59,956 bases of DNA, taken from Egicoccus sp035462025 (lineage in GTDB: Bacteria; Actinomycetota; Nitriliruptoria; Nitriliruptorales; Nitriliruptoraceae). The notes under the pieces were generated by a model. The model was given only the letters and a program-made list of their open reading frames with translations, was not told where the DNA came from and did no database searches. Position 1 is the first letter of the stretch. Each line of letters begins with the position of its first letter. Made by a program: the position numbers and the translations under genes. Shown piece after piece: positions 1 to 6,822 of the stretch. Where the stretch lies: assembly GCA_035462025.1 (NCBI GenBank), contig DATHUR010000049.1, positions 1-59,956 of the forward strand, written 5' to 3'.

Positions 1-299
1 CGCTTGGCGAGGTCGACCTCCTGCTCGGGGGTGAGCAGGTCGGTGCGCCCGATCTCGTTGAGGTACTGACGCACCGAGTCCGAGGAGGCCGACAGCGGCG
101 TGGCCTCGGGACGGTCGGCGTCCTCGACGAGGTCGTCGAGCACCTGCATGTTGAGGTCGCGCGCCTGCTGTGCCGTGTCCTCTACCCAGTTGTCCGGCAT
201 GGTCAGCGGGTCGAAGAGGTCGTTCAACTCCGACAGAAGCACGTAGCCGCGGGAGGCGCCGCGCTCGAACAACTCGGAGATGGGAGTGACGTCGCTCAA
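1..299 (-). CDS. RNA polymerase sigma-70 factor, N-terminal fragment (cut by window edge)
   Basis: About 99 codons are visible before the window edge. The translation carries the ERGxSRGYVLLSEL box and the region 1.2 block with S-VRQYLNEIGRTDLLT-E, followed by DLAKR. The same blocks occur in the same order in the complete sigma factor at 4190-5347, so this is a paralogue of it. The best start is TTG at 297-299: it gives MSDVTPISELFERG, which aligns with the paralogue's start, but the ribosome site is poor. Regions 2-4 lie outside the window. Known role of the family: promoter recognition with core RNA polymerase. Whether this copy is the housekeeping factor or the alternative cannot be told here. 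Confidence 0.85.
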   Translation of the reverse strand, partial: MSDVTPISELFERGASRGYVLLSELNDLFDPLTMPDNWVEDTAQQARDLNMQVLDDLVEDADRPEATPLSASSDSVRQYLNEIGRTDLLTPEQEVDLAK

Positions 300-530
300 G
301 AGGTGTTCCGTCTCGTGCGGGCGAACTCGGGACGCCAGGTGTCGCGACGCTGACGGGGCAGGCCGCGACCCGGCAAGGTAGCGGTGGGCTCCCGAACCCG
401 TCACCGGATGCGGGTGGCGTGAAGGCGCGGACGGTACCCGCCTTTCGGCCAGTCGGCTCGCCACGGCGGCCAAGCTGGGGACCGCGGGCCGCGCCCGTCC
501 CGTCTGGCGCACGAGCGGAACTCGGCCGCT
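300..530. other. Non-coding gap between acyltransferase and sigma fragment
   Basis: No reading frame here looks like a gene. A TACCTT hexamer on the minus strand (375-380) is a possible -10 box for the sigma gene with a leader of about 70 bases, but no convincing -35 box is visible. Confidence 0.4.
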
Positions 531-1880
531 TCAGCCACCCACGTGGCGTGCCGACCCCACCGCCCGCCACAACAGCGCCAGCGACGCCACGAGGCACGCC
601 AGCCCGGTCGTCGGCAGCGCGCCGAGCGCACCCGGGACGGTGAACCCCTGGCCCGCGAAGCTGGCCATCGCGGCACAGGCGAGCACCGTCGCGACCACGA
701 CCGGCCGCCCGTCGAGGTGACGCCCGCGCAGTCGGGCGACGGCGGCGACGGTCGCGCGCTCGACGGGGACGACCAGCCGCACCACGAGCAGCGTCACGGC
801 GGCGAAGGCCACCAGCCACAGCGGACGGGCCGACCACCACGCGGCCGTGTTCGCGGGAGCAGCCAGCCAGCGCGCCCCGCCCGGCACGACCAGCGCGGTC
901 CCGAACAGCGCCACCATCGCGGTCAGGTGCCACAGGTAGACCGACATCGCCATGGCGCCGAGTCTCGCGGTCGTGCGCCACACGACCGCACGGGTCAGCC
1001 AGCCCGAGAGGCGCCGGTGCGCGAGCATGAGCAGGCCGAGGTGGCCGACGGCGAGCAGGACGATGGCCAGGCTCGGCGGTGTGTTGTTGCTGCGGACCTC
1101 ACCGGGCACGCCGACCATCGACAGTGGGTAGAGGTCGAGGACCCAGGAGACCAGCAGCAGACCGCCGAGCCCGCCCACGGCGAGCGCAGCCCAGGTGCGC
1201 CGGCCCGCGGCACGCAGGCTGCCGTCCTGCCAGAAGAAGCCAAGTTGGTGCACGCTGCCCCACACGAGCGGGAACTGCAGCCAGCCGACGATGCCGATCC
1301 CGAAGCCGCGCGAGACGACCTCGACGGCGACGGCGGCCGCGAGCAGGCCGGCGAGGGCGCCGAGGCCGACCCGGTCGTGCCAGGCGAGCAGCACCGGCGT
1401 CGCCGCGACCAGCAGCACGTACACGGCCAGGAACCAGACCGGCACCGCCACCACCTGGGTGGCCTGGCGCAGGACGTCGGGCTCGATCAGGCCGGTGCGG
1501 CCGAGGACCCAGGCGCTCGGAATCCAGAACGCGACGAACGGCAGGGTCGGGCCGAGCAGACGCAGGAAGCGACCGGCGAGCCAGGCGCCGTAGCCACCGC
1601 CCCGCGCGAGATGGTTGCGCCAACTGGTCGCGTTCGCGTAGGCGCCGGCCAGCATGAACAGGCCGATGACCTGCGCCGCCCAGGTCAGCCACTGCGTCCA
1701 AGGTGCCACCGCGAGCAGGTGATCGACGTGCACCCCACCCGCCGTGTCCACCCACACGCCGGCGAGCAGCCAGTGACCGAAGGCGACGACAAGCAGGCTG
1801 ACCGCCCGCACAAGGTCCACCACCCGGTCGCGTCCGGCCGTCACCGGTGCGCTCGTCACGTCCAGGACACTCGTCGCCAC
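531..1880 (-). CDS. Acyltransferase 3 family membrane protein
   Basis: About 449 residues with ten or so hydrophobic segments. The N-terminal RDRVVDLVRAVSLLVVAFGHW segment is the typical acyltransferase-3 signature (R-x10-H on the first membrane helix). The family transfers acyl groups to extracytoplasmic sugars, peptides or lipids. The GTG start at 1880 is chosen because it has GTGGAG eight bases upstream and places the conserved RxxxLDxVR helix at the N-terminus; the frame is open further upstream but there it only overlaps the neighbouring gene. The substrate cannot be predicted. A long imperfect hairpin precedes the start (1884-1936). Confidence 0.82.
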   Translation of the reverse strand: MATSVLDVTSAPVTAGRDRVVDLVRAVSLLVVAFGHWLLAGVWVDTAGGVHVDHLLAVAPWTQWLTWAAQVIGLFMLAGAYANATSWRNHLARGGGYGAWLAGRFLRLLGPTLPFVAFWIPSAWVLGRTGLIEPDVLRQATQVVAVPVWFLAVYVLLVAATPVLLAWHDRVGLGALAGLLAAAVAVEVVSRGFGIGIVGWLQFPLVWGSVHQLGFFWQDGSLRAAGRRTWAALAVGGLGGLLLVSWVLDLYPLSMVGVPGEVRSNNTPPSLAIVLLAVGHLGLLMLAHRRLSGWLTRAVVWRTTARLGAMAMSVYLWHLTAMVALFGTALVVPGGARWLAAPANTAAWWSARPLWLVAFAAVTLLVVRLVVPVERATVAAVARLRGRHLDGRPVVVATVLACAAMASFAGQGFTVPGALGALPTTGLACLVASLALLWRAVGSARHVGG

Positions 1881-1883
1881 GTC

Positions 1884-1936
1884 GCACGCTCCACGTCGTC
1901 GTCCGCGCACCCGGTGTGCGCACGACGACAGCGTGC
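1884..1936. promoter_or_regulatory. Bulged 21-bp hairpin in the acyltransferase leader
   Basis: The arm at 1916-1936 pairs completely with three blocks at 1884-1890, 1895-1902 and 1905-1910. That gives 21 pairs with two one-sided bulges (1891-1894 and 1903-1904) and a five-base loop. In minus-strand RNA the ribosome site of the acyltransferase gene lies across the 4-base bulge. It could act as a terminator or attenuator between the BASS gene and this gene, or control translation. It lacks a U-run. Confidence 0.45.
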
Positions 1937-2011
1937 CTCCGGACCGAGCACCAGCACCTGGGGGCTGGCCCCCCAATTCCGCCGGGGGCGGACGGGGGCG
2001 GTGGGGACAGG

Positions 2012-2899
2012 TCAGGGGGCGGCGGGCTCGATGCGCATACCGGCCGCCCGCCGGCCGACGACGACGAGCACCGCGGCGGAGAGGTACATCAGCAGCCCGT
2101 AGACGGCCGACGGCACCGCGATGGCCTCGGAACCCATCACGGTCACCGCGATCAGGATGCCGAGGGTCGAGTTCTTGATGCCGAGCTCGACGGCGACCGT
2201 CAGCCCGTCCCTGTCGCTGAGCCCGCCGGCGCGTGATGCTGCCCACCCGACCGCGAGGCCGAGCAGGTTGAGCAACAGCGCAGCGGGTCCCGCATCGGCG
2301 AGCAGGGTGAAGAACTCGTCACGCAACGAGATCGCGATCCCGACGATGAGCGCCACGAGGATGAACCCGCCGAACGCGGACACGGCGCGTTCCATTGCGG
2401 CGGCCCGCTGCGGGGCCCGGCGGCGGACGGCCATGCCGAGGACCACCGGCACCAGCACGATGCCGACCAGCAGGCCGATGGTGCGGGCGAGCGGCACGCT
2501 GACCGCGACGTCGTCGCCCACGGGCCACCAGCGCAGGGCGAGGTTGGCGAACATCGGCAGCGTGACGATCGTGACCACGCTGGCGACCACGGTCAGCACG
2601 ATCGACAGGGCCACGTTCGCTTTCGCGAGGAAGCTGACCAGGTTCGAACTGGTGCCGCCCGGACATGCTGCGACGATGACCAGGCCGACGGCGAGGGCGG
2701 GTGGCAGGCCGAGCAGGGCCGCGATCGCGAACCCGAGCGCCGGCATGACCAGCAACTGCGCCGCCGAACCGACGACGGCGCCCCGAGGGGTCCGTGCTTC
2801 GCGCCGGAAGTCGGCCGTGGTCAGGGTCAGGCCGATGCCGACCATGATGACGAACAGCGCGATCGGCAGGCCGATCTCGACCAGTGGATTCTGCTCCAT
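2012..2899 (-). CDS. Bile acid:sodium symporter family (BASS) transporter
   Basis: 295 residues and about ten membrane helices. The family-typical ACPGGTSSNLVSFLAKANVALS segment (sodium-binding crossover region, about residue 95) is present, as is the second crossover ELGIKNSTLGILIA (about 235). The family imports organic anions with sodium. The ATG at 2899 is chosen because GGGAG lies nine bases upstream; the open frame continues 17 codons further but that part is not hydrophobic. A G-rich/C-rich hairpin follows the stop (around 1957-1976) before the acyltransferase gene. The substrate is unknown. Confidence 0.88.
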   Translation of the reverse strand: MEQNPLVEIGLPIALFVIMVGIGLTLTTADFRREARTPRGAVVGSAAQLLVMPALGFAIAALLGLPPALAVGLVIVAACPGGTSSNLVSFLAKANVALSIVLTVVASVVTIVTLPMFANLALRWWPVGDDVAVSVPLARTIGLLVGIVLVPVVLGMAVRRRAPQRAAAMERAVSAFGGFILVALIVGIAISLRDEFFTLLADAGPAALLLNLLGLAVGWAASRAGGLSDRDGLTVAVELGIKNSTLGILIAVTVMGSEAIAVPSAVYGLLMYLSAAVLVVVGRRAAGMRIEPAAP

Positions 2900-2998
2900 G
2901 CTCTGCGCTCTCCCGACGTCGCCCGGCACCCACACCGCCGGCGCGGACACGCTCCCGCGTCCGTGGTGGAGGTGTTCTAGCAGCGCAGGCGTCGGGCG

Positions 2999-4138
2999 CT
3001 ACGACAGCCGCAGCGGCGGAGGACGGCGCACGGCCAGCGCGGCGGCCAGGGCCGTCGTCAGTGGCACCGCCGCGATCAGCCCGAGCGAGCCGACGACGGT
3101 CTTGACGATCTCGACGGCGAGGATCTCGGAGTTGACCAGTTCGACCACCGGCACCGCGTTGGTGGAGAACAGCACCAGCAACACCAGCGATGCACCGGCG
3201 TAGGCGAGGAACAGGGTGTTGACCACGGAGGCGATGTGGTCGCGACCCACCTTCATCGCCCGGCCGAACAGCGGCCGCCACGCGAGCGTCCGGTCGGCGT
3301 CGTGGATGGCGAACACGGTCGATGCCTGGCTGACCGTGACGTCGTCGAGCACGCCGAGTGCGGCGATGATCAGCCCGGCGAGCACGAGTCCGCGCAGGTC
3401 GATGCCCTCGACGGCGAAGCGGACCAGGCCGGCCTCCTCGGACGCGAAGCCGGTGATGCGGCCCTGGTCGATGAACACCACGCCGAGCGCCACGGTGAAC
3501 AACAGGGCGGCCGCCGTGCCGACGATCGCGGCGGTGGTCATCGGCGTCACGCCGTGGGCGAGGTAGAGCGTGACGACCATCACCGCCATGGCGCCGACGA
3601 GCGCGACGAGGAAGGGACTCGAGCCGGCGAGGATGGCGGGGACCACGAAACGCACCACGATCAACAGGCTCACCGCCAGGCCGAGCAGCGACCGCAACCC
3701 GTGCCAGCCACCGACGGCCAGTACGGCGAGCACGAACAGGCCGACGAGGACGGCCAGCGCCGGCAGGCGATGGAAGTCGGCGACGTAGTACTGCGTGGTG
3801 CCGTCGGCGTCGGCAAACCCCTGGACCGCGATGCGGTCGCCGGTTGCCATCTCGGGCAACCCGTCGGCGGTCGAGCGGATCGTCACCATCTGCTCGGCGT
3901 CGGGACCGTCGAGCAGCTCGACCTCGAGCACCAGTTCGTCGCCCGAGACGCCCAGCACGGGATCGGCGTCGCCGGGGAGGACCTCGACGCCGCGCACCAC
4001 CCCCGCGTAGCGCGGCTCCAGTGCCGTCTCGTCGGCCGCGGCCGGCGTCGGCCACAACCGCACCATCCCGACCGCCGTGGCGACGAGCAGGACGGCGACG
4101 ATGGCGAGCAACCCGCGCGAGGTGCGGTCCGCGAACAT
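2999..4138 (-). CDS. YibE/F family membrane protein
   Basis: 379 residues. There is an N-terminal signal anchor (residues 9-27), an extracytoplasmic beta-rich region (about 35-125), then 7-8 membrane helices ending in a basic tail. The YibE/F hallmark blocks are visible: the ALGVLDDVTVSQASTVF motif and the GRDHIASxVNTLxLAYxGASLP-like motif. The family is a conserved but poorly understood set of membrane proteins. The start has GAGGGG seven bases upstream, but this site is inside a perfect hairpin (4140-4172). It lies downstream of the sigma factor gene on the same strand with a 51-base gap. Confidence 0.9.
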   Translation of the reverse strand: MFADRTSRGLLAIVAVLLVATAVGMVRLWPTPAAADETALEPRYAGVVRGVEVLPGDADPVLGVSGDELVLEVELLDGPDAEQMVTIRSTADGLPEMATGDRIAVQGFADADGTTQYYVADFHRLPALAVLVGLFVLAVLAVGGWHGLRSLLGLAVSLLIVVRFVVPAILAGSSPFLVALVGAMAVMVVTLYLAHGVTPMTTAAIVGTAAALLFTVALGVVFIDQGRITGFASEEAGLVRFAVEGIDLRGLVLAGLIIAALGVLDDVTVSQASTVFAIHDADRTLAWRPLFGRAMKVGRDHIASVVNTLFLAYAGASLVLLVLFSTNAVPVVELVNSEILAVEIVKTVVGSLGLIAAVPLTTALAAALAVRRPPPLRLS

Positions 4139-4139
4139 G

Positions 4140-4172
4140 CATCCACCCCTCGACGTGGCCGAGGGGTGGATG
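4140..4172. promoter_or_regulatory. 13-bp perfect hairpin covering the yibE/F ribosome site
   Basis: The arms 4140-4152 and 4160-4172 are exact inverted copies with a seven-base loop. In minus-strand RNA the hairpin begins 17 bases after the sigma factor stop codon, and its 3' arm contains the GAGGGG site of the next gene, ending one base before the ATG. No U-run follows, so a simple intrinsic terminator is less likely than ribosome-site occlusion or a combined terminator/attenuator. A TAACAT at 4170-4175 (minus) could start transcripts that lack the 5' arm. Confidence 0.6.
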
Positions 4173-4189
4173 TTAGGCCGGTGCGACGC

Positions 4190-5347
4190 TCAGGCGGCGC
4201 GGTCGAGCACGTCGAGCAGACCCGACAGGTTGTGGGCCCGCGACGGGTGACGCAGCTTCGCCAGGGCGCGGTTCTGCATCTGCCGTATACGTTCGCGGGT
4301 CAGGCCGAAGTGGGCGCCGATCTCCTCGAGCGTCTGCGGCTCCTCTCCGTGCAGGCCGAAGCGCAGGACCAGGATGATGCGCTCGCGCTCGTCGAGGGCG
4401 GACAGGGCCGCCTCGATTTGCGACATCGCGTCGCCCTCGAGCGCGGTCTCGGCCGGGTCGATACCGGCGGCGTCGGGGATCAGGTCCCCCATCGTCGCGT
4501 CACCGTCCTCGCCGATCGGTCGGTCGAGGCTGACCAGTTCCTGCATCGCCTCGCGGACCTCGCGGACGCGCTGCTCGGTGAGCCCGACCTCCTCGGCGAT
4601 CTCGGCCTCGGTGGGGTCGCCGCCCTTGCTCTGGCGCAGGCGCAGTTCGGCCGAACGCAGCTTGCCGTACAGCTCCCAGACGTGGGCCGGGACGCGGATG
4701 GTGCGGCCCTTCGAGGCCACGCCGCGCTGCAGGGCCTGACGGATCCACCAGACCGCGTAGGTCGAGAACTTGTAGCCCTTGGTGTGGTCGAACTTCTCGA
4801 CGGCACGGAGCAGCCCGAGGTTGCCCTCCTGGATCAGCTCGATGAAGTCGAGGTCACGACCCGAGAACTTGCGGGCCTGCGGCACGACCAGGCGCAGGTT
4901 GGCCTGGACCATGCGTTCCTTGGCGCGCTCGCCGTCGCGGCTGATGAGCTGCATGCGGGCCTTCTTCGCCCGGGTCAGCTTCGGCTTGGCGGCCAGGATC
5001 TCGTCGGCGGCCAGACCGGCCTGGTACCGCTTGGCGAGGTCGGCCTCGTCTTCCTTGGTCAGCAGCGAGTGCCGGCCGGCGTCGTTCAAGTACTGACGCA
5101 CGAGGTCGGTGGTCATGGCGCCGGTGTACTCGGCGACCTCTTCAGGTGCGTCGTCGGCGACGTCGTCGACGACCTGCATCTCGCGGCCGCGGATCTCGGC
5201 AACGACATCGTCGAGCCAGTTGTCACCGTGGAGTTCGGGGACGTGCAGTTCCTGCAGTTCGGATAGCAGCACGTAACCGCGCTCGGACGAGCGCTCGAGC
5301 AGTTCTTCGACGGCGACTTCGGCAGTGGGGAGTTCGGTTGCGTTCAC
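4190..5347 (-). CDS. RNA polymerase sigma-70 factor, RpoD/SigA-like
   Basis: 385 residues. Region 1.2 is at about 82-112 (VRQYLNDAGRHSLLT), region 2 at 135-215 with LIQEGNLGLLRAVEKFD and FSTYAVWWIRQAL, region 3 at 220-290, and region 4 at 315-370 with the helix-turn-helix LEEIGAHFGLTRERIRQ. There is no acidic region 1.1 of the classic kind; instead an N-terminal ERGYVLLSEL box is shared with the paralogue at 1-299. The GTG start at 5347 is firm: AAGGAGG lies five bases upstream. It directs core polymerase to promoters. With two such factors 4 kb apart, one may be primary and one alternative; I cannot decide which. Confidence 0.95.
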   Translation of the reverse strand: MNATELPTAEVAVEELLERSSERGYVLLSELQELHVPELHGDNWLDDVVAEIRGREMQVVDDVADDAPEEVAEYTGAMTTDLVRQYLNDAGRHSLLTKEDEADLAKRYQAGLAADEILAAKPKLTRAKKARMQLISRDGERAKERMVQANLRLVVPQARKFSGRDLDFIELIQEGNLGLLRAVEKFDHTKGYKFSTYAVWWIRQALQRGVASKGRTIRVPAHVWELYGKLRSAELRLRQSKGGDPTEAEIAEEVGLTEQRVREVREAMQELVSLDRPIGEDGDATMGDLIPDAAGIDPAETALEGDAMSQIEAALSALDERERIILVLRFGLHGEEPQTLEEIGAHFGLTRERIRQMQNRALAKLRHPSRAHNLSGLLDVLDRAA

Positions 5348-5685
5348 CGGGGCCTCCTTCAAGGTTCGGAGGGCGAGCGCGCCAGCGGGGGCGGGACGCG
5401 GGCGCGAGGGCGGGGGGCCGGACGTTGCGGAGCGCGGCAGGACGCCGGCCGTACGCCTTCGGGAGGGGTCTTGCTCCACCCTCGCACGTCTGGTTCGGAG
5501 CCGGACACACCGTGGTGCCGACGCTGGGACGGGAGAGATGGGTGAGGGGCGGGGGATGGTGACCCTATGGACGCACGACGCGCCGTTCAGGTCGGTCTCA
5601 GGAGAGTCAACGTGCAATATCGGCAGTTCGCGTCCTCCGCTACCCCAAACGTGCGGTGTGCGCGCGAACCTGGGGATCGGGCGGA
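5348..5685. other. Non-coding 338-base gap: sigma factor leader
   Basis: Holds the ribosome site of the sigma gene (AAGGAGG near 5353-5359, minus) and a TAGGGT hexamer at 5562-5567 (minus), a candidate -10 box that would give a leader of about 210 bases. A TTGACT at 5605-5610 (minus) is too far from it to be its -35 box. No convincing small gene is visible; a 59-codon plus-strand frame starting near 5567 runs antisense into the VOC gene and lacks a ribosome site. Confidence 0.45.
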
Positions 5686-6123
5686 TCAGGTCGCGGCGAC
5701 CAACTCGACCTTCAGCCCGTCGGGGTCCTCGCAGAACAGCGCATAGTGGTCGGGGCCGCCCGCGTGCGGATGCCGGTCGGGGTAGAGCACCCGGACGCCG
5801 CGGTCGGTCATCGCGGCGGTCAGACGGTCGACGTCGGCGGGCGCGGCGACGTGGAAGGCGAGGTGGTTGAGGCCGACCGCGCGGCGGTCCAGACCCGTGG
5901 ACGCGAGCGGTGCCTGCGTGAACACGAGGTAGACGTCGTCGAGTCGGTACGACACGCCCTCGTCCCACTCCTGGAACACCTCGTAGCCGAGTTCGGGCAG
6001 CAACCAGCCCCAGAACTCCACGGAGCGGGCCAGATCGGCGACGTACAACTCCACGTGGTGGAGACCGCCGACCCGTGGTGGGGTCCGCCGCGGCGCCGTC
6101 GCCTGGTGTTCGACCTCGGACAT
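5686..6123 (-). CDS. VOC (glyoxalase/dioxygenase superfamily) protein
   Basis: 145 residues forming one glyoxalase-type module pair. It begins GGLHHVELYVADLARSVEFW and ends with the FCEDPDGLKVELV strand, both classic VOC signatures. Candidate metal ligands are the first-strand His, the His of LNHLAFHV, and the Glu of the last strand. The family includes glyoxalase I, ring-cleaving dioxygenases and resistance proteins; the substrate here is not evident. ATG 6123 has GGGAG upstream, and a TAGCGT element sits at 6149-6154. Confidence 0.85.
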   Translation of the reverse strand: MSEVEHQATAPRRTPPRVGGLHHVELYVADLARSVEFWGWLLPELGYEVFQEWDEGVSYRLDDVYLVFTQAPLASTGLDRRAVGLNHLAFHVAAPADVDRLTAAMTDRGVRVLYPDRHPHAGGPDHYALFCEDPDGLKVELVAAT

Positions 6124-6148
6124 CACGCTCCCGTCGCTCGTGCCGCGC

Positions 6149-6154
6149 ACGCTA
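6149..6154 (-). promoter_or_regulatory. Candidate -10 box (TAGCGT) of the VOC gene
   Basis: TAGCGT on the minus strand, 25 bases before the ATG at 6123. It is one of a set of identical hexamers placed just before genes across the window. No clear -35 box. Confidence 0.4.
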
Positions 6155-6175
6155 CCGCTCCCCCGACGGCGGCCG

Positions 6176-6463
6176 TCACGGACCGGCACGCACCCGACCG
6201 TTCCGCGTCCGGATCCCCTCGGCCCGCAGGAGGGCGGCCTGCTCGCGTTCCTTGCCCGGCGCCAGCCGCCCGGTCGCCGTCACGACGCGCCACCACGGCA
6301 CCGGCCGGTCGCAGGTCCGCAGCAGGTTGCCGACGGCGCGCGCTGCCCCCGGGAACCCGGCCGCGGCAGCCACCTCGCCGTAGCTGACGACCTCGCCGTC
6401 ACCGAGCCCGGACAGGACCGCGAGGACCGCGGCCTCGAAGTCGGAACGGTCCGCCGAGCCCAT
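6176..6463 (-). CDS. Alkyltransferase-like (MGMT family) DNA repair protein
   Basis: 95 residues, matching only the DNA-binding domain of O6-methylguanine methyltransferases: a YGEVAAAAGFPGAARAVGNLL helix-turn-helix with the Arg finger. Where true methyltransferases have the PCHR active site, this protein has PWWR (about residue 66), so the acceptor Cys is absent. Known alkyltransferase-like proteins bind alkylated bases and flag them for nucleotide excision repair. The ATG at 6463 lies only eight bases after a TAGCGT box, and there is no ribosome site, so a leaderless mRNA is likely. Divergent from the Lrp-like gene. Confidence 0.88.
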   Translation of the reverse strand: MGSADRSDFEAAVLAVLSGLGDGEVVSYGEVAAAAGFPGAARAVGNLLRTCDRPVPWWRVVTATGRLAPGKEREQAALLRAEGIRTRNGRVRAGP

Positions 6464-6471
6464 GGGCGGCG

Positions 6472-6477
6472 ACGCTA
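6472..6477 (-). promoter_or_regulatory. Candidate -10 box (TAGCGT), leaderless alkyltransferase-like gene
   Basis: TAGCGT on the minus strand with eight bases to the ATG at 6463, so transcription would begin at or next to the start codon. Only 18 bases separate it from the oppositely directed TAGCGT at 6496-6501, so the two divergent promoters overlap. Confidence 0.5.
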
Positions 6478-6495
6478 GCCGCCCACCGTGACCGC

Positions 6496-6501
6496 TAGCG
6501 T
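6496..6501 (+). promoter_or_regulatory. Candidate -10 box (TAGCGT) of the RAM-domain gene
   Basis: TAGCGT 29 bases before the GTG at 6531. The leader would include the GAGGAG ribosome site. Confidence 0.45.
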
Positions 6502-6530
6502 GGCGGTGGTCAGCACCGCGAGGAGTCCGT

Positions 6531-6815
6531 GTGATCACCGCATTCGTCCTGCTCGATGTCCAGACCGACCAGGTACCCGAGGTCGCCGAGGCGCTGTGCG
6601 ATGTCGACGGCATCGTCGAGGTCTACTCGGTGACCGGCCGCTACGACCTGATCGTGAAGGTCAGGGTCGCCCGCAACGAGGACCTCGCCGACGTGGTGAC
6701 CGGCCGGATCGGCAAGATCGCGGGCGTGGCCGGCTCCGAGACCGTGATCGCGTTCCGTAGCTACTCGCCCCGGGTGCTCGACGAGGGGTTCTCGCTGGGC
6801 GAGGACCCGATCTGA
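6531..6815 (+). CDS. Stand-alone Lrp/AsnC effector-binding (RAM) domain protein
   Basis: 94 residues. The whole protein is the alpha/beta ligand-binding domain of Lrp/AsnC regulators (VPEVAEAL-DVDGIVEVYSVTGRYDLIVKVRV), without the DNA-binding helix-turn-helix. Such stand-alone domains form oligomers that bind amino acids and may modulate full-length Lrp proteins. The GTG start at 6531 is supported by GAGGAG five bases upstream. It ends seven bases before the convergent PgpH-like gene. Its partner is unknown. Confidence 0.88.
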   Translation: MITAFVLLDVQTDQVPEVAEALCDVDGIVEVYSVTGRYDLIVKVRVARNEDLADVVTGRIGKIAGVAGSETVIAFRSYSPRVLDEGFSLGEDPI

Positions 6816-6822
6816 GCGCGGG

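Noticed and set aside
5605..5610. TTGACT as a -35 box for the sigma gene
   Set aside because: It lies 37 bases from TAGGGT (5562-5567), too far for a -35/-10 pair, and no good -10 box is 17 bases downstream of it.
5567..5746. Small plus-strand frame (59 codons) in the sigma leader gap
   Set aside because: No ribosome site, and it runs antisense into the VOC gene.
5348..5968. N-terminal extension of the complete sigma factor
   Set aside because: The frame stays open to 5968, but GTG 5347 has a perfect AAGGAGG and the added residues are Arg/Pro-rich with no family similarity.
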